A stretch of DNA of 64,000 nt from Diadema setosum. Taxonomy: Eukaryota > Echinodermata > Echinoidea > Diadematoida > Diadematidae. The stretch is taken from contig NC_092695.1 of the NCBI RefSeq assembly GCF_964275005.1, positions 12,415,697 through 12,479,696 of the forward strand, written 5' to 3'. Below the pieces are notes generated by a model that was given only the letters and a program-made list of their open reading frames with translations, did not search any database and had not been told where the DNA came from. Positions 48,540 to 59,510 of this stretch are shown one piece after another. The position numbers and the translations under genes are program-made. Each line of letters starts with the position of its first letter. The first letter of the stretch is position 1.

Positions 48540-49334
48540 GGAGCTCCTTGGTTGCAGCGATTGTAATATTATACGTGTTCTAATCAGTACTAGTATCATA
48601 TATACCCGTTGGCACTGGTGTCGTGTAAGATTTTTGTTTTGCTTTGCTTTGTTTTTCTTGTAATCATACACGAAATACATTGATGTTATATCAACTTATT
48701 TTCCGGTCTGGAGGGCAAGAATGAAGCAATAATCTGTCGTTCTCTCTCATCTTGCGGGTGACCGACAGTTTGCGTATGTTGAAAGTAAAGCACATTGTAG
48801 GGCCTATATATGTTTTGTATACCTCCATAGAGCGGGAACTCAGTCGAAACATAGAGTATCTCTCCCATGTAACACACAGGTATGTCTGATTCATTCCAGT
48901 CATGTTATAAGCCACACATATCTCCAGTACACATATCAATGCAAAAGGCCATATCAAAGGGAATGTCCCATCTCGGTAAAAAGAAAAAAGAAAAAGAAAA
49001 AGAAGAATACAAAACAGGTATTTTTTTTCTCCTATATAACAATTTTGTATGCTCTACAGATTAAGACTCTCAGCAATAACGTATACAAATGTATAAGAAA
49101 GCAACATAATATAGAAGGACGCAACAGACAGGACTCAACTTGGAGTCTGCCTGTATTGCCCACAAAAGACAATGAGGCGTCTACTGAGAGAACCAGTATC
49201 AACACTTGAGAAAGGGCGGCGAGACGCTCGAAAATTTGTGTGAAGAAATAAACCGTTGGTGAATACAGCATGAACATTGTTGCAGCAGCTTTGTTACTTA
49301 TCTTTTTATCTTGCCAACACGTGGACTACCTTAT

Positions 49335-49338
<4 letters not shown>

Positions 49339-49414
<76 letters not shown>

Positions 49415-49660
49415 TTGTTTCTATGCGTACCGCTTATAGACAGAAGTGTTGCATAATGACGGCATATCATGGATATAGTGCATCATGGAAATAGTTTGTA
49501 AACGTGCTTCTGAATTTGATGTGAAAACCGTCTTTCTGAATGTGATTCGAGTTTACACTACAACGAGTCTCTAAACCCATTATCCCTACCCCGATAACCG
49601 AGATTCCATATACAACATCGGTGTCACAAACACCATGGGGTCTGGTAAACATGTAACTCT

Positions 49661-49730
<70 letters not shown>
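49339..49730. repeat. (TA)n blocks at the unit 2/3 junction
   Basis: TA runs at 49339-49414 and 49661-49730 flank a roughly 245-bp spacer. The second ends just before unit 3 begins (about 49745). Confidence 0.85.
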
Positions 49731-49734
<4 letters not shown>

Positions 49735-49744
49735 GGTATGTATA

Positions 49745-50108
49745 CGGAGTCAGAATCATAATAGTGAATTCATTGTCAAAGGAGCTCCTCAATCCTATTT
49801 TCTATAGTGATATCCAACCAATCACATTACCACACACAAACACACACACACACACATACACACACACAAACATCTCCGGACCACGACTGGCAAAACGTGA
49901 TTTAAGAAAGTTAATCGGGAGGTAACTGGTTAGAAAATGTATTCAGAGTAACAAAATGATCAATCAGCGTGGAACGTGATCAGGAACATAATATTCACCA
50001 ACAACAAACATGAAAGCCACGGACAAGACTGTGGGGAATCCCCGTCTGCAGTAATCGCCAATGTGTAGAGCCATGATCTATTGCGAGTCATTTATTTGTT
50101 CTTGTTAA

Positions 50109-50151
<43 letters not shown>

Positions 50152-52700
50152 GGACCATGATTTGATTTATTTCAAATACAATCTATGTACGTGACAGAGC
50201 AGCAGCATGAAAATGGTTATGAAGTATTGATCATAATTCTGCTTGCGATGCGGCTTGACTTGCAGAGATGGAAGCCTTTGGATTCATTATTACTATGACG
50301 TGATCACTCTCTTTGACGTCATTATCTAACCCCCCTCCCCCCCCCCCCCCGTGATTCCCAGGGTATATATCGTACTACCTTGAGTGCAGTAACGACACGG
50401 TTACATGCATAGAGTTCATGTACCCCGTAGCTATACCAATCCCCCCCCCCCATCTCACAGTTCGAAGAATTTGAAGTGTTGTAAATCAATCAGCAAACTA
50501 AAATTGAAATGAACAGCTCATGTTGGTTCACAATTTGTCTCAAATAAATTCTCATTATACATACTCTCAGCCATGTTTGTGTTGACAAGCCTTACCATGT
50601 GCATCTTACCTACACATAGCTCATAATCTATAATGTACATCAAATTTCAGCTTCAGTCTTAGCTTGATTTTATTTCTGCATTTTTTTTTCTCAAGGATAT
50701 AACTAATTAAAATAACACGTGTATCTGACAACATGATAGAGAAAATCAGTTTTACATTCATAATATAATAACGACAATCGGTAAAGTTTAAACTTAACGA
50801 CAATGAGGTCAAAGGAATTGACGATACACTTGTTTCCAGGTAAAAAGGAAAAAAAAAATAGTACTGCTTTCTGTATTCATAAACTAGGACTCTGCTAACA
50901 CACTTTTTTTTTTTCAACTCCAGACGTGATAATGTTTGCATTAATATTATTGCACGTCTGTTACTCGTACACACTAACTCCGTATACCATGCCTACAGCA
51001 ACTTGCAGTCTGGCTGACAACGCATCCAGATAACCTATGACTTCTATAGTTTGCTGATAAATATATAGGCCAATACGTATTTACGCTGAAGCTGGCTATC
51101 ATGTTCCGAATATCTACTCTCTTTTTTTCAGAAACGGGATGTTTATAAATGAAGTATAGGGTATACACATGCAAGTACTCACGCCAACTCCACTAGAATT
51201 AAACTCTCAGTTTTTGCATTTAGAAGTACTATTGCTTTTTATGGAGACTAATCATGGCGTGGTTGTACAGGCATAGATACTAGATGAAAAATATATTCAC
51301 CTATATAATGGCTATGAACATTGTTTGCCAGACTTGGCATAATCATATGTGATTTTCGTCTTGCAACCTGGCCATCGTCCCATCTCCATTGCACTGATCA
51401 CCACAAAACAACCATACACGTATAGATATTCATATTCATTTGAGTTGAATTGAATTTATTTGAATATAGATTAAAAAACACATTAAAAGAAAAACACTCT
51501 TGAAGTTTGCCAGTACTGCGTCAATTTGTCGTTAATATCAGAGTCAGAATCTCTTCTCAGTGACCATGTACAAGTTTATTTTATTTTTTTAACGTCTTCG
51601 TCAAGTACATCACTGTCACGTGCTTTGCTATGGGTATTTCAAAATTCAAAGAATTTTGTGTCACGTCTATCGCTACACTGTCTTAGTATATAGATTAGAT
51701 CGAGTGATAAAAATCGTGATAACGTGAGTGAATGCTACAGTTAAGCCCCTTCTGCATGAGAAATTTAACCAAATCAGTTTGATTCATTGCATTTCAAAAC
51801 CTATCACAGTACTGCGAGTCATCCAGGACACTCGATCATTCCCCATTATACATTGTAAAATGTTCTGTATACATCCTTGGAATTTCGTTGTATTGATAGC
51901 GGCATCACGAAATAACTCAAGACAAATAGGCCTACTATAGTAATATTCGTTTCTGCTTTCAAATATTTTTATTCCACTTCTCTGACGCAGAGTCCTACTG
52001 TTTCCCTGCTTACTTATGACTACAAGCAATCTTGAGTGCTGTCACAGTTACCTTTACAACCATCTCACACTCGAAACAGAATTGTGCTAGCCCAGCAGAC
52101 ATTATTTTATTTACACAGTCTAGCATTCTGGAACTCTGTTTCGACATAAAAAAAGCACCGTCATTGAATTCGTTAAAAAAAAAAGATTCAAACTATTCTT
52201 GCTGAAGTCTCATGATGCAACAGAAAGAAACTAATTATCTATGTTGTAAGCACAACGTTATTGATTCTTCTTACGCTGTATGCGTCTGCTTAAGGCATTC
52301 CATATCACATTCCATGTTCATTTTATTGCGAACTAAATCTAGGTAACTATTATACGTGTCTTCACAGAGTAGATACTGTAGTCAGTTCCGCTGCCAACAA
52401 TTCCCTGTGCCACCACACTTTCTTGGTGGCTTTATATGCTATACCAGAGCATACCTCCCTGGCCATACTGTCCTGCTATGCATGCCCATAAATCGTCTCT
52501 GTAAGGGCTTTGCGTATATGCATTGATCTAGGCTTCTTCTTTTTTAACCGTCTCATCTCTCTCCCCCTATTTCTATTTCATCTTTTTCCCACTTTCCTTT
52601 TTTTTTTTGTTCCCTCTTTTCTCATTTCCCGCACTCTTTGTAGTCTGTTTTAAGAGCTTCACCAACATAATATAGCTGAGTGGGTGAAAGTTTGTAAACT
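49745..52700. repeat. B block of unit 3, non-coding
   Basis: Second copy of the block at 40491-43575, about 1-2% different by eye, with a longer (GTT)n tract at about 50107-50152. No gene is recognised. Confidence 0.7.
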
Positions 52701-53293
52701 CAAAATAACAGAGAAGAGACTTTTGAATGAAATACATAAGAATCGCGGATTTGTACTATATTATATCAACAGACAGCATAAAAAAAAAAATTAAAACCTC
52801 GCTATTTCCATCAAAATACGTAAGGAATGTACGTTGCATATATACAAACACATGAAATCTCATTTCACTCACTTGATCGGTACAGATACATGACTTTTTT
52901 TTTTAATACAAATTAATGATATTTACATATTTCAAAATACAAGATGAATGATGAGCCAGTCATATTATCATACATCAAATCTGTATTATTAATACATTAA
53001 ATCTGATACAAAAAATAATAGAGGAAACGGCAATCTTTACCAATGTTGTGATACAAACTCTTTACAACTTAACCCATACTCGCAATTTCCATGCAGCTAT
53101 TTGGATCTCTCCTTTATAGGTCAGCCCTATGACGACCTCATCATTGAACACAGTCCAGAATAATTTATCATCATTGTTTTGTTTTGTTTTTTACCTCAGA
53201 TATTCATCCAGACAATGTAACGTAATAACTGACAAAATCCGCATAGGAATAAGATGAAGTCATTGAATTTAAATTTTGAATTTACTGTACTTG

Positions 53294-53303
53294 TTTATTT
53301 ATT
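53294..53303 (-). terminator. Polyadenylation signal, RING-Ubl copy 3
   Basis: Two overlapping AATAAA hexamers on the minus strand, about 350 bp after the stop codon and conserved in the sister copies. Confidence 0.4.
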
Positions 53304-53646
53304 CATCTATATCATTCTATTTATCGACCATGCATTGGTGTAGGGTTTGTTTGTTTTTGTGTTTGTTTTGTCGTGCTTTGTTTTTTTTTGTTTTTTTTTT
53401 TAGATAGGGAGACTGTTTAGGCCGTGCTATTTATTTATTCATTTATCTATTCGTTCATGTGATTTGGATTATGAGAGAACTATTATTCTTCTTAATACGG
53501 AATACATGACTAACTCTGACGAGAGTGAAGCCAAATTTACAAAGGTTTATTACAACGCTCGAGGTTGTTGTTGTTGTTTTTTTTTTCTTTTTTTTTTTTG
53601 CTTGTTATGTCTGGAGTACTAGTATAATGAGCTGTTCGCAAGTAAG

Positions 53647-54017
53647 TTAGGAAGTGCGCCCTCCTCGGAGGCGGGCACTCAGGTTTATGGTAGCGTGCTG
53701 TCCGATATTGTAGTCTTGCAGAGTTTTCGCTTCCTCGTTCAGGGTTGTTCTGCCGTACGTCAAGACTTGCTGTGAAGGCGCAATATTAGTTTTGGCTTGA
53801 ATTTTCCTTCTCAGCTCACGGATAGTATCCTGACTGCACGTGTCAATGGTGACCGTCTTTCCATCAAGCTTTTGCACAAATACCTGAAATGGCCGTCGCG
53901 CCGCGGCTTGCGCCTGTGCCTTCTCTCGTGCGACGTCATCAACAAGTCTCCCTGAAGAGCGCCGCTGTGTGGACGGTAAACGTCCGTTAGCTGTGCCCTG
54001 GGAGCGGCAGCTGCTTC
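53647..54017 (-). CDS. RING-Ubl copy 3, exon 2: linker and C-terminal ubiquitin-like domain
   Basis: The protein sequence is identical to exon 2 of copy 2, including the RLRGG-RTS end; I find only one base different over 371 nt (an AAT/AAC change). The acceptor is TTTCCAAG|GAAGC (AG at 54019-54018), phase 1. Overlapping AATAAA signals lie at 53294-53303. Identity at this level beside a 5%-different first exon points to gene conversion or a very recent exchange covering this half of the unit. Confidence 0.88.
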
Positions 54018-55174
54018 CTTGGAAACAGAATAATGAGATAACATACATGTAGTTATGAGTATTGTGAGCTGCATGGACCACATATCACTGATCTAGAACG
54101 TTACCCTTGGGGTCTGACGGACCCCCCCCCCCCCCGGCCCCATACGTCGGTTATCGTATTATCGGTTTCAATTATTTTGTATTTGCCAAGTTGTTGCCAT
54201 AAACTATTCATATTGCTTCGACTGGTTTGACAGCAGGCAATGTTACCAGGCCTTTCTATATCAACGTATACATTATAATATTATACATTATAAAATATAA
54301 TGTCAAAATAGATTTCTTTATATCGTTGTCATATACTGTGACATTACAAATTGTTGTAGCCTTCTTCATCACTGATGACGGTACCGAACTTAAACATCAT
54401 AACGTTTGAACAAATTGTCTGATTTTCTTCAAACTTGACTGATGTGTACTGATATTTCTGTATTCACTCAATTCACATACATGTTTAGGCCTATGATTCA
54501 TTCACCTTTAATGACTGAATAAAAGTTTAAGTTTCGGTGCTGCTATTGCTGGATGAGAAGAATGCAACATTAATTTTCACGTCACGCATGGACAACAATA
54601 TAAAGAAAAATAATATTAAGAGAATTCAACATTTTCATTTTTCCAGCATAATGAAAAGACTGACTTCTCTCTGAAAACAGGGAAATTAGCATCAACATAA
54701 GAGGAGGAAATGAAAATGAAATGAATGAATGGAATGAAAAAAAAAAATGAATTTTTGCGGAATTCTCTTTACATTTTCTTTACACCGTCGTTGATGAGTG
54801 CAGTCACGAATGGTTGTGGTATCTTAAAAACTTGTAGTCTTCGCATGCAGATGTCGGTACCGAAACTTTAAAAATTCATAACTTTTGAACGGATTTCCCG
54901 ATTTTCCTCAAACTTCACCGACGTGTTTTACTATGTACTAATATCACTGCATTTCCTCTATTTACATATATTAATTGGGTCTCATTCTCCTTCAACTTCA
55001 CAGACATGAATATTCAGGCAATGCCGATTATTTTTGTATCGGTATAGGAGGTATCAATGTAAAGTGAAGAGCCACTATGAAACCATGATTAGGAAGTTGC
55101 TATCATTGCATGTCTTGATAACTAGAAACCTCTAAGGAATACAAATACCGTATACAACGGACACTAAGACTTAC

Positions 55175-55721
55175 CTGCTGCCTCCTCTTCCCCACTGAAC
55201 TCGGCTGTAATGCTGTTAATTCTGTAGGCCACAGGCAGGCTGTCTAACCCTCCGCTGGGAAGGTTGTGCAACTTCTGGCACTTGCAGCACTTAATGTGAC
55301 CGGAAGTATTCTGCCTCGCTAGGCAACTCTTGCAGAAGCAGTGACCACACTGCAAATAGCGAGCATCCCTCAACGGCCCAATGCAGATGGCGCAGGCAAA
55401 CATCTCTCTGGCCTGAAACCCATGGGCAGGGATGTCCACTTTCTGACCGGTGGGGCCGAATGTCCGTTGAATCTCGTCCAGCAAGAAGTTAAGGGTAAAA
55501 CAGCGGGGAATGTTGTCAACGCCTCCCGCAGGAAGCCTCGTACTTTTCTGGCACTCGGAACATTTGACGATTCCCCGCTCGTAACTTGCTTGGACACTTC
55601 TTGTGATGCATTCTTTGCAGTAGGTGTGGCCGCAAGGAAGACTTCGAGCGTCCCTCAGTCTGTCTTGACAAATGCTGCATTTCAGCTTGTTATCAAATGG
55701 GATCACAATGCCGTTCGACAT
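55175..55721 (-). CDS. RING-Ubl copy 3, exon 1: tandem RING fingers (gene spans 53647-55721)
   Basis: The ATG at 55721 (MSNGIVIPFDNKL) is preferred because the same start is shared by all three copies; an upstream in-frame ATG (55739, MLLNAK) exists only here. Both RINGs keep all zinc ligands. Compared with copy 2, substitutions include K to R before DARSLPCGH, DRG to ERG after QASY, and PCGH to QCGH in the second finger. The donor is GCAGCAG|GTAAGT (intron 55174-54018, 1,157 nt). The total is 305 residues. By eye about 28 of 547 bases differ from copy 2, many of them silent, which suggests purifying selection on the RING part. Confidence 0.9.
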
Positions 55722-55863
55722 CTTTGCGTTTAACAGCACAATAATTATAGTAATCGACTAACCAATGTTACAATTTAATCAAGTTCGAAAATGCGTTATA
55801 TCAGCGATGTGATGACTGCGGTGTCTTCTCAAATACTGACGATCTGACGATGGGTATAGCGCG

Positions 55864-55924
55864 CTTATATCTGATCTGCGGGATGTCTCCTGTTTGCTGA
55901 TACGAGACACGACGGGGAATTCCC
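55864..55924 (-). promoter_or_regulatory. Core promoter of RING-Ubl copy 3: TATA box and kappaB site
   Basis: The arrangement is the same as in copy 2: TATAAG at 55869-55864 and GGGGAATTCCC at 55914-55924, again 45 bp apart. Bases between the two motifs differ among copies while the motifs do not. Confidence 0.62.
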
Positions 55925-58156
55925 AGGTTAAAGTTGTTCTACGGCACAATCTGCCCTGCGCGGTATTGCACTACTGAATTGCCTCTAAACACGTGTATAG
56001 ACGTTCATAATTATGAGCCTTCGATGTGTGTGTGTGTGTGGGGGGGGGGTGAATAGTGTTAATGTACGTGTGTATGTGTATGTGTATGTGTATGTGTGTT
56101 CTGAGTGTGGGTCTGCGCCTGTGTTTGTATCAATAATGTAAAATTTGTCAATATGTCTTTGTGATAGTGTAAGTGTAAAATGGATACGGGTTATCATAAA
56201 ACGCAATGAGGAACATTGATTTGTTAATAATGTATGCGCTGTGGAAGCTCAACTAGTATCATTATTATTATTATCATTATTATCATTATTGTTGTTGTTA
56301 TTATCATCATCATCATCATCATCATATCATCATTACGTATAGGCCACAGAAGAAAAATCTGACCGTTTGTGCAAATCTTGGCATTTTCACTGTTTGTGGT
56401 TGATTGTCTATATGCCTGCAGATTAACTACTGATAAAAATTGAACAAGTAGGCCCACCTCGAATTCAGATTCAGGACGTGCCCATGGACTTTATGTTATT
56501 TACAGTAAAAGCCCTTGAGATGCATCGAATGTTCAGTTCAACTGCAGATACATCAACAAGACTTCAACTTTTTCACATTCATGAAAGCCCATCCTGCATT
56601 AATAAACAAACCCAAAACCCAACCGGAATCGTGAAACCTTTGTCACAAACTTGATGAGATTAAAATGAGTCTAAGATAGAGACGACACAAACATTATAAG
56701 ACAAAGCGGAAAACCACTTTAACATGACGTCACATAATTACGCTCTCTTAGTCTGCGGACACACGACTCTCATTCGGATTGCGCAAACTCCCCCAGGTCC
56801 TACCAACATTGGGAAATCGCTTCTGCGAGATGCTCGAGGTGCCGCAATCAGGAATAGTCTCTATTCAGACCGTACTGTAACACCTTCAGTGAATAAAAAA
56901 AAATCACGTTCGGTTAATGCGGTATGAACAATCATTTGAAATGAGCATTTAACTCAACGCTCTATTGATACGATTGGCTCGAAATTGGTATCAGGGTGTT
57001 GAGTTACAACTGGAAGTCTCAGTTAGTAAAGATGAAGGTGTTATTTTGATGCAGAATACTCGTACATGTATCTTAATTTCATGTTCTTGTATTTTATCAC
57101 TGGTATTACTCCAAACGAAATTGTCATGAGGTTGCGCTGAATGACACTTCAATAGAAATGCAGAGATTTTTTTTTTCTTTTCAGCCGAGAATGCATATTC
57201 TAAAATGTAGGAAAGGTTGTGTGAGACTCCCTTTTTTAACATGAGAATAATCTTATCTAATAAGAAAAAAACAAAACAAACATATTTGATGGTATTAGCC
57301 CAAGCAATAACATTTGTCAAGAAGCAGCTCCAAGTTTAGCCTATGGATATGGAGTTGTTTCGAACCTTCACGGATTACATTAACGACATACTGTATTCTT
57401 CAAAGCCCTTGGTACAAAAAAAAAAAAAAAGATTGGTGTTGTTATTTTGGTTTTGCAAGTACCATTACCATAGACGTGGAAATTGCCAAGACAAGGGGGA
57501 GGAGTCATAATTCAGACATTGTACTGCGTGCTTGCCTGACGATCACGTCTGCATTAATAAGACTATAGTAGAGCGTATCAAGCGCTCAGAGCACACTGAA
57601 TTTCCTCCCTTTTTTGGCTCACCTCATTACAGCAAGGAGCCCCTTGTAATACGTTTCTCATAAACATCCTCTCGATACGTACAGTAACTCACAATGATAA
57701 AATACTATGCCCGCTGGCACTAGCGTCTGGTTAGCTTTTTGTTTTTGTTTTTGTTTTGTTTTTTCCTTTAATCATACATAAAATACATTGATGTTATATC
57801 AGCTTCTTTTCCGGTCTGGAGGGCAAGAATGAAGCAATAATCTGTCGTCCCTCTCTCATCTTTCGGGTGACGGACGGTTTGTACTTTACATGTATGTTGA
57901 AAGTAAGGCATATTGTAGGGCCTATATGTTTTGTATACCTCCATATAGCGGGCACTCAGTGGAAACATGGGGTATCTCTCCTATGTACTAGTAACGCACA
58001 GGTATGTCTGATCCAATCCATTCATGTTATAAGCCACACATTATCTCCCGTACACATATCAATGCAAAAGGCCATATTAAATATACATTTTCGCAGACAT
58101 ATCGCCGCTATAGCAAGGTCTTCATCAAATCTCTCTCTCTTTCTCTCTGTGTATTA

Positions 58157-58158
<2 letters not shown>

Positions 58159-58234
<76 letters not shown>

Positions 58235-58348
58235 TATTCACACAATATTATGTATCTATATGATATGAAGGATATGTATAGATGCATAATAATGATATCG
58301 ACCTAATGTGTAATATAAGATTATATACAAATGCACATATAGCCATGT

Positions 58349-58398
<50 letters not shown>
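58159..58398. repeat. (TA)n blocks at the unit 3 end
   Basis: TA runs at 58161-58232 and 58352-58398 precede the truncated fourth B block, which starts near 58495. Confidence 0.85.
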
Positions 58399-58400
<2 letters not shown>

Positions 58401-58494
58401 ATTATATATATAAACTATTCTCCTAGTGACAAGCGAGATTCCATATACAACATCTGTGTCACTAGCACCATGGCATGTTAACAAACGTATATAT

Positions 58495-59510
58495 ATACAC
58501 ACCCGTATGCCGATTCAAAATCTACAGTGAAGTCTTTGTCAAAGGGCCTCCTCAATTTAAGAAAGATATTTTGGAAGGAAAGTGATTGGAAATTGTATTC
58601 ATAGTAAAAAAAAAAAAAAAAAAATCAATCAGTTAGCATGGAACGTGATTAGGAACATGTTTCCAAACGGCAAGCATGAAAGCCACGGACATGTACAGCG
58701 GGGAATCCCCGTCTGCGGTAATCGCCAATGTGAAGAGCCATCTATTGCGGGCCATTTACTGTTCATTGCATCGTTGTTGTTGTTGTTGCTGCTGCTCTTG
58801 TTTTTGTTGATTTTGTTATTGTTGTTGGACAATAATCTGATTTATTTCAAATACAATCAATGATAAAGGAGCAGCATTAAAATGATCATGAAGTATCAGT
58901 CATTAAATTCTTCTTGCGATACGGCTTGACTTCAGAGCTGGAAGCCTTCGGATTCATTATTACGATGACGTGATCATTCTTTTTGACGTCATTACTTTAA
59001 ATCTCAGTGATATCACCCCTATCTACCACCATGGGATTCCCAGGGTATATCGTGCTACCTTGGGCACAGTGACGACACGGTTACATGCATAGACATGATG
59101 ATTATTCCATGCTCTAGCAGATATTATGAAATCGGGGAATTCCCGCTTATTGTTTATCATGTTAATAAGTATAATTTCTCTGCTTAAAATACCCTTGCAT
59201 GTACAAAGTTCATGTACCCCGTAGCTACCAATCCCCCCCCCCACACACACACTTTTTTCAACTCCAGACGTGATGATGTTGCATTAATATTGCACATCTG
59301 TTAATCGTATACACTATGCCTACAACAACTGGCAGCTTCGAATATCTATACTTTTTTTCCCCCCGAAACGGGTTGTTTATAAATGAAGTATAGGGTAGAC
59401 CTCTTTTCACGTGCAAGACAGTACTCACGCCAACTCCACTAGAATTAAACTCTCAGTTTTTACATTAGTGCTATTGCTTTTTATGGAGTTTAAACATGGT
59501 GTGGTTTTGC
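58495..59510. repeat. Truncated third B block, right end of the array
   Basis: The sequence matches B but lacks an internal part (about 41330-41785 of unit 2 has no counterpart) and stops at the position equal to about 42140. It is more diverged than the other two. A 42-bp stretch at 59424-59462 is unchanged. Confidence 0.65.

Larger units (their letters stand above)
30720..59510. repeat. Tandem segmental array: three RING-ubiquitin units
   Basis: Unit 1 runs from about 30720 to 40490, unit 2 from about 40490 to 49745 and unit 3 from about 49745 to 58495. A truncated fourth start lies at 58495-59510. Units 2 and 3 each begin with a roughly 3-kb block (B) that is missing before unit 1. They share a period of about 9.26 kb, measured from the gene start at 46455 to that at 55721. 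The spacing from copy 1 to copy 2 is 10.5 kb. Differences in length come from transposon insertions and from AT-dinucleotide blocks at the junctions. Each unit carries one two-exon minus-strand gene. Unequal crossing-over is the simplest origin. Confidence 0.9.
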
